A stretch of 64,000 nucleotides of DNA from Aureimonas sp. SK2 (GTDB taxonomy: Bacteria > Pseudomonadota > Alphaproteobacteria > Rhizobiales > Rhizobiaceae): assembly GCF_029813115.1 (NCBI RefSeq), contig NZ_JAPZDS010000004.1, forward strand, positions 232,033 to 296,032. Direction: 5' to 3'. The notes beneath the pieces were generated by a model. That model saw only the letters and a list, made by a program, of their open reading frames with translations. It was not told the origin of the DNA and did not search any database. Shown here piece by piece: positions 16,230-25,119 of this stretch; the stretch's first letter is position 1; each line of letters opens with the position of its first letter. Made by a program: the position numbers and the translations under genes.

Positions 16230-17546
16230 TCAAGACCCCGGAGGTTCTTCCCTTCCTCCCCGCCGTCCCTTCCACCTCTCGATTAGGCGCGCGATCTCCT
16301 CCGGCTTGAATCCGGCTTCCAGGAGCATGGCCTCGCCCAGGCCCTCGTCCAGGATCGCGTCCGCCACGCGCTGCGCGTCGCGCTGGTGGAGCGAGCGGAT
16401 CCGCATCAGCCCCGTCGACGAGCGCACCACGATCGCGCGCCACCAGGTCTTGTCGAACCGGGCGAAGACGGTGCGCACGTTCTCCTCGCGCTTCGGCGAG
16501 AGATCCGGCAGCACCGGCGCCTCCGACAGGATCTGCGGCAGCTGGGCGAAGTCGTCGAGCGTCATGCCGTGCTTTGCCATGCGGTCCTGGATGGTGGCCG
16601 AGTCGACCGCGACGATCGGCGAGGCCGCCTTCAGGTCCGTTTCGAGTTTCGGCGAGACGCCGGCCGGCAGCCAGACCTTCTCCTCGAGCTTGGGCACGAT
16701 CGCGGCGAACGGGTCCTTCCAGGCCTCCTCGACGACCGGCCGGGCGTCGGCCGGGTCGGCCTCGTCCAGCCGGGCCGCGAGATTGTCGATCAGCGTGCGG
16801 GCGCGCGCCCGGCCGGGGCTCGTGTGCCAGCCCGGATCGATCCCCGCCGGCACCACCGTGATCTCGCCGGTGCGCCGGTTGCGGAAGTCGCGCGGCGGTC
16901 CGACGTCGGGCGGCTCGGAGACGTAGCGGATCTCGCCCTCCTTCGGTTCGCGGGCGAGCAGCCGCTCCGCCTCGCGGCCGGAGATCTGTCGGACCGAGCA
17001 GAGGCAGCCCCAGCCGTTCGGCGGGAAGTGCGCGCGCCACCACGGATGGTCGACCGGCAGGATGACGCCCACCCAGGCGAGATGCTCCGGGCGCGGGTCG
17101 GCCGAGGAGGAGCGGACGTAGAGGAGGAACGGCAGGCCGCGCTTGGCGCGCTCGATCCTCTGCCACTGGCCGGCGGCGCGCGCCGCGCGCATGTTCGACC
17201 AGTAGATCGTCTGAAGCCGCCGCGGCGAAGAGAAGTCGACGATCGCATCCGGGTCGATGCCGGCGGGGTCGGCGACGAGGCGCGGCTCCCACCAGCCGAT
17301 CCGCTTCAGCTCCGGCTCGAGATCCTTCACGAAGTTCTCGAAGGTGCGGCCTTCCGCGATTCCCCGCGAGACGGCGGTGCGCAGCGCGGTGCGCAGCTCC
17401 AGGTCGGTCGCCTTCGCCACCGTCCAGGAATAGGCGTGTTCCTCGCCCCAGACGTCGAGCCAGGAGAAGCCCGGCCGGTCGCTCTTGCCGTCGAAGTAGC
17501 CGGTGACCTCGGCCGGCGCCGAGAAGCCGCGGCGAACCTCGCTCAT
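16230..17546 (-). CDS. phage minor head morphogenesis protein F (Mu gp30 type)
   Basis: 438 residues. The N-terminal half is the SPP1 gp7/Mu F type: LEPELKRIGWWEPRLV, LQTIYWSNMRAARAAGQW, YVRSSSADPRPEHLAWVGVILPVDHPWW and HFPPNGWGCLCSVRQIS, with the conserved Trp-Gly-Cys-Cys segment. The C-terminal ~150 residues (from about 280) are a separate domain; in related phages this place is often taken by a PBECR-type nuclease domain, but I cannot show catalytic residues. It overlaps the portal gene by 4 nt. Confidence 0.88.
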   Translation of the reverse strand: MSEVRRGFSAPAEVTGYFDGKSDRPGFSWLDVWGEEHAYSWTVAKATDLELRTALRTAVSRGIAEGRTFENFVKDLEPELKRIGWWEPRLVADPAGIDPDAIVDFSSPRRLQTIYWSNMRAARAAGQWQRIERAKRGLPFLLYVRSSSADPRPEHLAWVGVILPVDHPWWRAHFPPNGWGCLCSVRQISGREAERLLAREPKEGEIRYVSEPPDVGPPRDFRNRRTGEITVVPAGIDPGWHTSPGRARARTLIDNLAARLDEADPADARPVVEEAWKDPFAAIVPKLEEKVWLPAGVSPKLETDLKAASPIVAVDSATIQDRMAKHGMTLDDFAQLPQILSEAPVLPDLSPKREENVRTVFARFDKTWWRAIVVRSSTGLMRIRSLHQRDAQRVADAILDEGLGEAMLLEAGFKPEEIARLIERWKGRRGGREEPPGS

Positions 17547-19189
17547 GCGTCCTCGACGTCGCCGATGCCGCGCGCCGTCGCCGTCAGCTCGGCCAGGCGC
17601 TCGCGCAGGGCGCGCGTGTCGGGGCCTTCGGCGGAGAGCATCTCAAGCACCTGGTCGTAGGTTTTCGCCTTCGCCATGATCGAGCGGAGCGGCGAGAGGA
17701 TTGGGTCGGTGACGTCCTCCCACTCGGCCAGCGCCTCTGCCGCCAGCGCCTCGACGTCGCGCACGCCGCTGGCGCCGGGTGCGGCCGCGAGCGTCGCAAG
17801 GCACCCGCCGCACCGGCATCCCGCAACGTGCCCGGCCGGCGCCGACGCGGCGATCGGCGCCTTGCCCGTGTCGTCGTTCGCCGGATCCGGCGTCTTCTCG
17901 CCCGGCTTCGGCGGCTTGGTCCTGTCGTCCTTCGCGGTCGGCGCGCCGAGCAGTTCCTCGTCGTCCTGGGGTTCGCTCAAACCGACGCGCTCGCGCATCT
18001 CGCGCTGGGAGACCTTCAGGCCGAGCGGCACCAGGACCGAGACGGCTCCGGTCAGCGCCTTGATGTCCTCCGGCTCGGCGACCGCGTATTCGGCGCGGGG
18101 ATAGACCTCCTGCGGCCCGAAGTTCATCACCACGAAGGGAATGATCAGATCGCGCGTGACGGTCTGGCCCTGCTGCTTGCCGTCCGCCTTCAGGATGTCC
18201 ATCCGGACGTCGTCGTGGACCTTGGCCTGGGCGAGAGAGCCGCCGTCGTCCGACGTCATGGTCTGGCCGCAGACGAGCTTGGAGACCTGTTTGTCGACGT
18301 AGTCGATCAGCTCGCCGAAGACGGCTGCGCCGTGCTGGCCCTCGACCTTCTGGAACTCCAGCTCCATCCCGATCGGGATGATCGCGGCGGCGTCGTTGGC
18401 GATCATGCGCACGGCCTGGAGCAGCGTGCGCTTGTCGCCTTCGCTCGCGGCCGAATGGTATTTGCCGACGCGCAGCGGCACGCCGTAGATCTCGGCGAAG
18501 CTCGCCCAGTCCTTCAGCGCGAAGCTCTGGATCAGGAAAGCCCAGGCGGCCGGGCGCGCCATGCCGCGCCGGATCGGAAGGCCCATCTTGGACCGTGGCA
18601 TGTGGGTGATGAACTTCGCCGCCGGCAGCGCCAGGCCGTTGCGCGGGTCGGCCATGTCGGCGAGCCGGAGCTCCGTCTGGGTTGCCTCGTCGAACTGGAA
18701 GAAGCGCTGGTCCCGCCACTTGTATTCGACCGGCTTCAGGACCCGGTTCTGGTACTCCCAGATCATCTCGACGGCCGAATAGCCCTTGCCGATCGCATCG
18801 GGCAGCGAGCCTGCCATCTCGTCGAAGGCAGCGCCGTCGACCAGCTCGTTGACCGCGTCGACGATCTTCTTCGGCACCTTGTCGTCGTGCTCGATCGAGA
18901 CGGGGATCCCCTCGATGGCGAGGCGGCGGGTCTGGAGCTGCGAGGCGTAGTGGAGATACCGCTCCTCCATCTCCTCGGCGAGCGTGAGATAGGCCCGGCT
19001 GTAGCCATTCGCGGACTCGCGCAGGATCCCGGCCAGGCGCTCGGGCCCGAGACCGGACGCCACGGCCTCGCCGATCACCCGGCGCGGCCCGCTCGTCTGC
19101 GGAAAGGCGAACTCCGACCCGAGCGAGGCGACCTCGGGCGTGCGGCCCCAGCGGTCCTGGAAGCGGATGATCTCGGCCGGCTTCACCAT
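17543..19189 (-). CDS. portal protein (DUF935, Mu gp29)
   Basis: 548 residues from the ATG at 19189, overlapping the terminase stop by 7 nt. Characteristic features are YLHYASQLQTRRLAIEG, the LPDAIGKGYSAVEMIWE region, RSKMGLPIRRGMARPAAWAFL, WASFAEIYGVPLRVGKY and VSKLVCGQTMTSDDGGS. The C-terminal part carries a Pro/Lys/Asp-rich linker and a small CRCGGC Cys cluster (about residue 430), then a helical tail. It forms the DNA entry ring at the head vertex. Confidence 0.9.
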   Translation of the reverse strand: MVKPAEIIRFQDRWGRTPEVASLGSEFAFPQTSGPRRVIGEAVASGLGPERLAGILRESANGYSRAYLTLAEEMEERYLHYASQLQTRRLAIEGIPVSIEHDDKVPKKIVDAVNELVDGAAFDEMAGSLPDAIGKGYSAVEMIWEYQNRVLKPVEYKWRDQRFFQFDEATQTELRLADMADPRNGLALPAAKFITHMPRSKMGLPIRRGMARPAAWAFLIQSFALKDWASFAEIYGVPLRVGKYHSAASEGDKRTLLQAVRMIANDAAAIIPIGMELEFQKVEGQHGAAVFGELIDYVDKQVSKLVCGQTMTSDDGGSLAQAKVHDDVRMDILKADGKQQGQTVTRDLIIPFVVMNFGPQEVYPRAEYAVAEPEDIKALTGAVSVLVPLGLKVSQREMRERVGLSEPQDDEELLGAPTAKDDRTKPPKPGEKTPDPANDDTGKAPIAASAPAGHVAGCRCGGCLATLAAAPGASGVRDVEALAAEALAEWEDVTDPILSPLRSIMAKAKTYDQVLEMLSAEGPDTRALRERLAELTATARGIGDVEDA

Positions 19190-20802
19190 AGCTCGCGCCT
19201 CCCGGTGTTCATGACGTCGGCGCCCAGGTCGAAGCCGAGCCCGCCGGCGGGATTGTCGAGCGCCGAGACGGGCGTGTAGCCGTATTCGATCCGGTCCGCC
19301 TTGGCGGCCTGATGGGCGAGGCAGAGCGCGACGGCGGCATCGCCGTGCCGCTGCCCGCCGTCCGCGCCTTTGGTCCGGGCGTCGTTCGGCACCATCGCGA
19401 TGCCGCGCACCATCTGGATCTGGCGAAGATCCGCCTTCACGTCCGCGTCGCGCGGGATCTGCATCGTGCGATCCTCGATCGACGCCTTCATCGGCGGCAT
19501 GTTCTCGAGATACCACTTCTGCGACAGCATGACGGCCTCGACCGCCAGCGCTCCGTAGCGCTGGACGGCATACTCGGCGAGGAACTGGCCGTTGCCGCGG
19601 GCGTCGTGCCGCCCGGCGCCGAAGCGCGGCAGCCGGTCGACGATCCAGAACAGGATGAACTCCTGCTCGCGGAACGGCACGTTGCGCAGCTCCAGGACGA
19701 AGGGCGTGCGTAAGGTCAGGTCGCGCCCCTGCGCCAGCGGCCAGAACACGGACAGGTCGCCCGATCGGCCGAAGTCGAAGCCGTAGGAGTGGAAGAGGCC
19801 GGGATCGAGCCGGCCGAGGATCGGCAGGACGTGGGCGACCAGCCAGTCGCGCACGTAGGATCGCCGGACCTCGTCCTCCTGGAGCTCGAAGCCCTCGGCG
19901 CATTTCAGCCGCAGGACAGGCGCGTCGGGCGTCATGATCGCCTCGATCATCGCCGAGGTGAGATAGACGCCGGAGCCCTGGGCCGGAATGCAGTCCAGCT
20001 CCTCGGCCGCGCCGTCGCCGTAGAAGGCACGGATCCGCGTGCGGAACTCGGCTTCCTTCTCCGGGGTCCACGTGTCGCCCTTCACCAGGCAGATGCGCTG
20101 GAACAGCCCTTGCTCCAGCGCGTCGTCGAAGGTGACGCGCACCACGAGGCCCGGCCGGCGCCCCTCGCGGATCTCCTTGATCAGGAGGTTGAACGGGTTG
20201 TCCTCGCCCTTGTGGGTCGAGATGACGAGCACCTTTCCGCCCCAGATCAGGAGCGCGAAGGCGGCCTTCAGCAGCTCCTCGGCGTCGTCGTGGAAGGCGA
20301 ACTCGTCCAGGATCACGTAGCCCTGGCGGCCGCGCAGCGAGCGCGGCTTCGACGACAGGGCGACGATCTCGAAGCCGCTGGCGAAGGAGATGCGGAACGC
20401 CTGGATGGCCCGGTCGGCGCCCTTGTCTCCCTCCTCGGTGAACAGGAACTCCTGGACGCTGGAGGACGCCGGCGCGAAGGACCGCGCCCACATGGCGCAG
20501 GTGTCGATGAACTCACGCGCCATGTCGAGGTTGTAGCCGAGATACAGGACATCCATGCCGCCGGCGTTCTTGCGTGCGCCAGCCGTCAGCACGGCGTCCG
20601 CACCGATGCCCCAGGTCGCCCCGACGCGGCGGCTCTTGTCAGTCACCACGAGCTGGCTCGAGGCGGTCGCATCCAGAAGGGCCTGCTGATACGGCAGGAG
20701 AACGTGCGGCAGCTTCTCGGCGCCCTGGAGGACGTCCGGCAGCTCCGCCAGCATCAGGCGGCGATGGTTGGCCCACTCGGCCTCGGTGACGGGCGCCGTC
20801 AT
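19183..20802 (-). CDS. terminase large subunit (Mu gp28)
   Basis: 539 residues. The ATPase half has a Walker-A-like region SSQLVVTDKSRRVGATW and a Walker B segment GYVILDEFAFHDDAEE, then a motif III VLVISTHKGEDNPF. The nuclease half starts near residue 300 with YGFDFGRSGDLSVFWP, an RNase H-type first Asp. It packages phage DNA, by headful cutting in Mu-like phages. Confidence 0.92.
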   Translation of the reverse strand: MTAPVTEAEWANHRRLMLAELPDVLQGAEKLPHVLLPYQQALLDATASSQLVVTDKSRRVGATWGIGADAVLTAGARKNAGGMDVLYLGYNLDMAREFIDTCAMWARSFAPASSSVQEFLFTEEGDKGADRAIQAFRISFASGFEIVALSSKPRSLRGRQGYVILDEFAFHDDAEELLKAAFALLIWGGKVLVISTHKGEDNPFNLLIKEIREGRRPGLVVRVTFDDALEQGLFQRICLVKGDTWTPEKEAEFRTRIRAFYGDGAAEELDCIPAQGSGVYLTSAMIEAIMTPDAPVLRLKCAEGFELQEDEVRRSYVRDWLVAHVLPILGRLDPGLFHSYGFDFGRSGDLSVFWPLAQGRDLTLRTPFVLELRNVPFREQEFILFWIVDRLPRFGAGRHDARGNGQFLAEYAVQRYGALAVEAVMLSQKWYLENMPPMKASIEDRTMQIPRDADVKADLRQIQMVRGIAMVPNDARTKGADGGQRHGDAAVALCLAHQAAKADRIEYGYTPVSALDNPAGGLGFDLGADVMNTGRRELW

Positions 20803-21365
20803 TGCCTGACGCCCAGGATGCCGCCCTTGATCGCCTCGATCGTGTCGGCGGAAAGGCCACGCTCGGCGCCGACCTTCTTGACGGTCTCCTCGACCTTGGC
20901 GGCGAGATCCGCCTCGACCTTGCGCCGGCGATCGGTGGAGACGTTCTGCGCCGCGACGGCCGCGCGGATCGCCTCGGCCATTTCCTTGGCCTGCTTCGGC
21001 GTGACCGCGTCGGCCTCGCTCTCCTGGAGCATCTCGAAGACGAGCGTCTTGATCATCTCGGCGACGGCAATCGTCAGGTCGTCGGTCTGACCCGGCTCCA
21101 GGCGCTCGGTCAAGACGGCCGCGATGTCGCGGGTCGACTCGATGCGCCGCGCGATCGAGGCGAGCTTCATGGAATGGCGGTTGAAGGCGGACGAGGAGAT
21201 CGGCGCGATGCCGCGATCGGCGAGCCGGCCGTTGAACTGGTCCAGGATCTTGTTCTGCGGCATGGCGCGCTCGCGCAGCGCGCCCATCGCCCAGACGATG
21301 TCGGGCTCGGCCTCCTCGGGCAGAAGCTCGATCGAGTTGAGCCGGCCGCGGCCCTCGCGCGACAT
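20799..21365 (-). CDS. DUF3486 family phage protein (Mu gp27, small terminase position)
   Basis: 188 residues. It has the DUF3486 pattern: EGRGRLNSIELLPEEAEPDIVWA, a small helical DNA-binding-like segment AMPQNKILDQFNGRLADRGI, SSSAFNRHSM, and a long helical C-terminal half. The family sits directly before the large terminase in Mu-like phages and is thought to be the small subunit. It overlaps the terminase start (ATGA). Confidence 0.85.
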   Translation of the reverse strand: MSREGRGRLNSIELLPEEAEPDIVWAMGALRERAMPQNKILDQFNGRLADRGIAPISSSAFNRHSMKLASIARRIESTRDIAAVLTERLEPGQTDDLTIAVAEMIKTLVFEMLQESEADAVTPKQAKEMAEAIRAAVAAQNVSTDRRRKVEADLAAKVEETVKKVGAERGLSADTIEAIKGGILGVRQ

Positions 21366-21371
21366 GACCGG

Positions 21372-21677
21372 TTACACCGCGGCGCGCGACGGTCGGCGGA
21401 TGCCGGGGATCGTGACCTCGCGGGCGACGTGACGCGCGCCACGCTCGGTGATCTCCGCGACATAGAACTCGCCCGCCTTGTGCAGCTTCACCGCGCCCAG
21501 CTCCGCCATCATGTCCAGCTCGGCGCGCACGAAGTTCCGGTCCTTGCGGTAGCCGAAGGATTTCAGAAACTCGAAGAGCATCGTCTCGTTGAGCATGTCG
21601 TCGGGCTGGGCCGACAGGGCGCGGAGCATGACGAGACGGGCGTCCTCGCGCTGGTGCTGAATGAAGTCGTCGCTCAT
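21372..21677 (-). CDS. VpaChn25_0724-type phage protein (Mu gp26)
   Basis: 101 residues with a winged-helix look: REDARLVMLRALSAQPDDMLNET, then RNFVRAELDMMAELGAVKL and TERGARHVAREVTIPGI. This match in length, pattern and place (between DUF2730 and DUF3486) fits Mu gp26. Exact role unknown. It overlaps the DUF2730 gene by 4 nt. Confidence 0.82.
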   Translation of the reverse strand: MSDDFIQHQREDARLVMLRALSAQPDDMLNETMLFEFLKSFGYRKDRNFVRAELDMMAELGAVKLHKAGEFYVAEITERGARHVAREVTIPGIRRPSRAAV

Positions 21678-22075
21678 GACCTATTGGCCCGTTCCATCAG
21701 GAAATTGTCGATCCGCTCCACGCTTGCGGCCAGTGGGCGGATGCTGACGGCCAGCTCGCGCAGGTCGCCCTTCATGTCGCCCATCGCCAGTTCGATGCCG
21801 TGGAACTGCTCCTTGGTCGGCAGATGCCGGATGTCGTCCTCGACCTTCTGGAGCCGGGTCTCCATCTTCGCGAAGGACGCGCTGTCGGAGCGCTCGTCGC
21901 TGACCAGCGCATCCTTGATCGTCTTCAGCTCGGCGGTGAGCTTGTCCTGTTCGGACTTCGCAGCGGCGCCCCTGGCGATCTTCAGAGACCAGTAGATCGT
22001 CCAGGAGGTCGAGATAAGAAGCAGGATCGCGGCGGCCCAGGTACGAAGCAGTTCATGCCATTCGATCGTCGTCAT
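21674..22075 (-). CDS. DUF2730 family phage protein (Mu gp25)
   Basis: 133 residues: one N-terminal transmembrane helix (about residues 10-30, TWAAAILLLISTSWTIYW), then a coiled coil (about 40-120) with heptads such as FAKMETRLQKVEDDIRHL. It lies between the holin-like gene and gp26, as in Mu, where the lysis genes include membrane-anchored coiled-coil proteins. A spanin-like role is possible but unproven. Confidence 0.82.
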   Translation of the reverse strand: MTTIEWHELLRTWAAAILLLISTSWTIYWSLKIARGAAAKSEQDKLTAELKTIKDALVSDERSDSASFAKMETRLQKVEDDIRHLPTKEQFHGIELAMGDMKGDLRELAVSIRPLAASVERIDNFLMERANRS

Positions 22076-22117
22076 GCCTGGGATCCTGCTGCAGTGAAGA
22101 AGCCGTAACGCCGTTGC

Positions 22118-22705
22118 TTACGAAATGGGTGCGCGCAGGACGCGGCTGCTGACGACGTTCGTCTCGTCGGCCGGAGCGGCCGGGTCGAAGATGAGCCCCT
22201 CGAGGCGGCTCTCGATCATCTCGCCGAGCCGGTGGCTGTCCACGCCGAAATGCTTGAGGGCGCCAGGGACGGACCGTTGCGCATAGCCGGCGGCCGTCGC
22301 GATCGCCTCGCTCTTCAGGTCGACCGGTATCCCGCCGCGCGCCCTGTCGCCCACCTTCTCGATCGCGAAGGCGACGGCATGCGCGAGGCCCTGCTCGACC
22401 GCCTGGCGCCGATCGGCGTCGATCCGCAGCCCCAGCCAGGACGAAACCCTGTTGAGGACCCAGAGACCGAGCAAGCTGGCGACGCCGAGGATGGTCGGCG
22501 CCAGGAAGTCGAGTAGCGGTCCCACCCAGGGCCCGAAGTCGTAGACGGTCACCGGCGCGACCGCACCGGCATCCTGGGCGTGGGCGGCGCCAGCGAGCAG
22601 GACCGCGACGAGGAGCAACGCCAGGGCCAGCTGGCCGATGGCGAAGACGGCGATGGTGATGCGCGACCGCGGATCGGCCGCGCGCAGGAAGGCGAACAGG
22701 TGCAT
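22118..22705 (-). CDS. membrane protein, probable holin
   Basis: 195 residues. The first hydrophobic segment (residues about 17-37, then Ala-His-Ala-Gln) resembles a signal peptide or signal anchor. A second membrane helix follows (about 58-80, FLAPTILGVASLLGLWV), then an amphipathic helix and a soluble tail. It starts 6 nt after the endolysin stop. Position directly after the endolysin and the two membrane segments suggest a holin that lets the endolysin out; LL-H type holins have a similar plan. Confidence 0.6.
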   Translation of the reverse strand: MHLFAFLRAADPRSRITIAVFAIGQLALALLLVAVLLAGAAHAQDAGAVAPVTVYDFGPWVGPLLDFLAPTILGVASLLGLWVLNRVSSWLGLRIDADRRQAVEQGLAHAVAFAIEKVGDRARGGIPVDLKSEAIATAAGYAQRSVPGALKHFGVDSHRLGEMIESRLEGLIFDPAAPADETNVVSSRVLRAPIS

Positions 22706-22711
22706 GGAAGA

Positions 22712-23416
22712 TCAGGCCTCGTTGGTGGAAAGGGGTGCCTGCGCGGCGAGCCGCACGGTTTGGGTGTGACTGGCGTCCGTGAGGGGCCAGCGCGCGCCGA
22801 GGCACCGCCCCTTGTCGAGCGGCGACACGATGAGCGCATTGTCCTGGTTCCCGCCCAGGACGCTGAAGGTCGTGGCGTCCTCGCCGACATAGAGGCCGAC
22901 ATGGCCGGCCGTGCCGTGCCGCTTGCCGCGCCAGAAGACGAGCACGGCGCCGAGCCGGGCCGTCGTCGGCTTGCCGAAGTCGAGCCAGTTGCGGGCGAGG
23001 TAGGGGTTGGCGACCTGGGGTTCGTCGGGCAGCGTCAGCGCGATCGCCGTCTGCACGGCATCGCCGCACCAGGGCAGCTTGGACGGGTCGCCGAGAGTCT
23101 TCCCGTCGGAGCGCAACCATTCCATCAGACGGGACCGGTCGCGGACCTCGTGGAGGCCTTTGCGGCGCTCCAACTCGGCGAGCCAGACGGGGCGCACCGG
23201 CGCCCTGACGGGGCCGGTATCGCGACCCGTCTGCGGATCGTGGCGAAGCTCAGTGACGGTCGATGACGTCACGGTGCCCGTGGCCTGGAGCCCGTGCTGG
23301 CGCTGGAAGGTGACTAGGGCGGCGCGCGTCTCGGCGCCGAACAGGCCGTCGACGCGCACAGCCAGGCCGTGGGCGTTCAGGCGCTGCTGAAGCCAGCGGT
23401 GGAAATCGGCGGACAT
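22712..23416 (-). CDS. endolysin with peptidoglycan-binding domain (TIGR02594-like)
   Basis: 234 residues. Residues about 1-60 are a PG_binding_1 domain (VDGLFGAETRAALVTFQRQHGL). Residues about 85-215 resemble the CHAP/NlpC-type TIGR02594 family, with LPWCGDAVQTAIALTLP as catalytic Cys segment and GHVGLYVGED with the histidine. It cuts the cell wall at the end of the lytic cycle. It has its own late promoter at 23448-23495. Confidence 0.87.
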   Translation of the reverse strand: MSADFHRWLQQRLNAHGLAVRVDGLFGAETRAALVTFQRQHGLQATGTVTSSTVTELRHDPQTGRDTGPVRAPVRPVWLAELERRKGLHEVRDRSRLMEWLRSDGKTLGDPSKLPWCGDAVQTAIALTLPDEPQVANPYLARNWLDFGKPTTARLGAVLVFWRGKRHGTAGHVGLYVGEDATTFSVLGGNQDNALIVSPLDKGRCLGARWPLTDASHTQTVRLAAQAPLSTNEA

Positions 23417-23447
23417 GGGGGCAACCGGATCGAGGAATGACCCGTTC

Positions 23448-23495
23448 GGTCTACGTCCATCCGTCCGGAAAATGCGGGCTGACAGGTGTCAGCCC
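23448..23495 (-). promoter_or_regulatory. late promoter before the lysis operon
   Basis: The dyad GGGCTGACA, 2 nt, TGTCAGCCC (23476-23495) is followed on the minus strand by exactly 22 nt and TAGACC (23453-23448). It starts 8 nt past the stop of the Mor-like gene and lies 32 nt before the endolysin start, the same place as Mu Plys after the C gene. The hexamer differs from TAGGTT of the other two promoters in its last three bases, so promoter strength may differ. Confidence 0.72.
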
Positions 23496-23502
23496 CTCGC
23501 GC

Positions 23503-23910
23503 CTAGAACAGCTCGCCCTGGTCGTCGTCGTGACGGTCGCGAAGACGTGCTTTCATGCGCCACGCCGTCCGCTCGTGCAAGCCGGCGACCCGCGCGGCGT
23601 CCCGGGCGCTGGCGCCGGCCTCGATCGCGTCGATCATCTTGCGCCGGGCGCGCCGGATGCTGCCGGCGGGTCCCTGGGGGATCAGGATGCGCAGCCGCCC
23701 GACTTCCTTCCCGTCCGCGTTGCTCTGGAGGAAATGCCGGCAGATCGCCTCGGCCGCCTCCAGGCCGACGGCGTCGACCAGCCAGTGACCGGGCGTCGCC
23801 GTCTTCGGGATCCAGACCTGCCGGCCGCCTTTCGCGTCGGCGACCGCCAGCGCCGCCGCCTCGCCGGCGACCTCCGCGATCTCGGCCAGGATGCCCGGTA
23901 AGTATGTCAC
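23503..23910 (-). CDS. mor: Mor/C-family transcription activator
   Basis: 135 residues, GTG start at 23910. The N-terminal half (TYLPGILAEIAEVAGEAAALAVADAKGG, then VWIPKTATPGHWLVDAVG) is the dimerisation part seen in Mor of Mu; the C-terminal half has the DNA-binding helices GASARDAARVAGLHERTAWRMK. In Mu, Mor turns on the middle promoter and its relative C turns on late promoters. Only one such gene is visible here, directly before a late promoter, so it may do both jobs. It probably binds the GGGCTGACA dyads. Confidence 0.85.
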   Translation of the reverse strand: MTYLPGILAEIAEVAGEAAALAVADAKGGRQVWIPKTATPGHWLVDAVGLEAAEAICRHFLQSNADGKEVGRLRILIPQGPAGSIRRARRKMIDAIEAGASARDAARVAGLHERTAWRMKARLRDRHDDDQGELF

Positions 23911-23978
23911 GCGGCACCGCCTTGCGGCCCTACAGGAGCCTCGATACGGTCTGCGTTTAGAACGCTCGAGAGGATCCT

Positions 23979-24389
23979 ATGCGCATCGTTGCATTGCACA
24001 TGGCACTGCTTGGTCTGGTACCCTCTCTTGCGATCGCCGAGGATGTCATCACGATCCACCCATTCGAGCTGACAACGAGGGGCGACGAGCTGGACGGTCG
24101 ACTGGTGGCGACACACTGTACGCTCGTCGCGTTCAAACAGGGCGCCGGTATCTGCCTCGCTCCAAATGGATACGGCGAAATCAACAACGGCGCCGAAATC
24201 GATTTGAACTTTGCAACGCTTCCCAACGCAGTCGGCGGCTTCAACAACGACCTCGAGCGCGCGGCTGCTGAATGCAGCGGCAACGATGTAAGCAAGGCGT
24301 GCCGTATCAATCTTCAAGGACATGCGCGGCACGGCCGCACATTCCCAGCGATCGACGTGACGCTGATCAATTTTCCCTCGGTGAACTGA
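23979..24389 (+). CDS. secreted protein encoded on the opposite strand (moron)
   Basis: 136 residues starting MRIVALHMALLGLVPSLAIA, a signal peptide cut after Ala-20. The mature part has three Cys (at CTLV, GICLAP and CSGN/ACRIN positions) and no known motif to me. It is the only + strand gene between the repressor region and the sheath, lies between the methyltransferase and the Mor gene, and is clearly less GC-rich than its neighbours. This is typical of a phage moron expressed from the prophage and acting on the host periplasm or outside. Function unknown. Confidence 0.68.
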   Translation: MRIVALHMALLGLVPSLAIAEDVITIHPFELTTRGDELDGRLVATHCTLVAFKQGAGICLAPNGYGEINNGAEIDLNFATLPNAVGGFNNDLERAAAECSGNDVSKACRINLQGHARHGRTFPAIDVTLINFPSVN

Positions 24390-24405
24390 GAAGATCTCGC
24401 CCATA

Positions 24406-25119
24406 TCAGGCGAGCCTCTCCAAGAGCGGCGCCGGCGCCATGGGCACGAACCGTCGCACATCGTCCGGTTTCCAGAGCCCGTCGCGCGTGCCCGGCGCGA
24501 TCCAGCGCCGCTCGGTGTAGCCGTCACCCCACCGCACGCCTTCGCCCGGCAACGTCCAGATGAACCAGGAATAGGCCGTCGCCGTGCTGGCCTCCGGATC
24601 CCAGCGCCCTTCCACCATCGGCAGGCGGTCGCAGAAGATCGCCTCGACGGTCGGCGGGTGCGGCCGGAACAGCCGCTCATAGCGACCGCCGCCCTCGGCG
24701 AAGTTGGCGCGCAGCAAGAGCGCAACACCGCGCCGGGCACGCTTCAGCGCCAGAAGGGCAAACTGCTCGGCCACCTTGAACGGCGGGTTGGTGATGATCC
24801 AGTCCGGCGCCGGCCGGTACGCTCCCCAATCCGGCGACAGGAAGTCCGCGACCTCGTGCTGCCAGCCGTAGTCGAAGACGTCGGAGGGGGCGACGTTGTC
24901 GAGCCCGAACTCGTCGGCGAGGACATGCGCCATGTGCCCGCCGCCGCAGGCCGGCTCGCTGATCGTGATCCCCGGCGCGGCACCGTTGGCGCAGCCGTCC
25001 AGCGAGCGGATCAGCTCGGCGCCGGCGCGCGTGCCCCAGGGCGGCGTTGGGAAATAGTCGAGCACCTTCGGCGGCGATCGCCGCACGTTCATGACGGCCG
25101 TGAAGCCGCGCGCCCTCAT
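24406..25119 (-). CDS. phage DNA (adenine-type) methyltransferase
   Basis: 237 residues, ATG at 25119 overlapping the upstream stop. The binding motif ISEPACGGGHMAHVLADEF (motif I-like) is followed by the catalytic motif TNPPFKVAEQF (NPPF, amino-methyltransferase type) and the substrate helix RGVALLLRANF. There is no target-recognition domain of a full restriction enzyme, so it is probably an orphan methylase that protects phage DNA. It is unrelated in sequence to Mu Mom. Confidence 0.8.
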   Translation of the reverse strand: MRARGFTAVMNVRRSPPKVLDYFPTPPWGTRAGAELIRSLDGCANGAAPGITISEPACGGGHMAHVLADEFGLDNVAPSDVFDYGWQHEVADFLSPDWGAYRPAPDWIITNPPFKVAEQFALLALKRARRGVALLLRANFAEGGGRYERLFRPHPPTVEAIFCDRLPMVEGRWDPEASTATAYSWFIWTLPGEGVRWGDGYTERRWIAPGTRDGLWKPDDVRRFVPMAPAPLLERLA

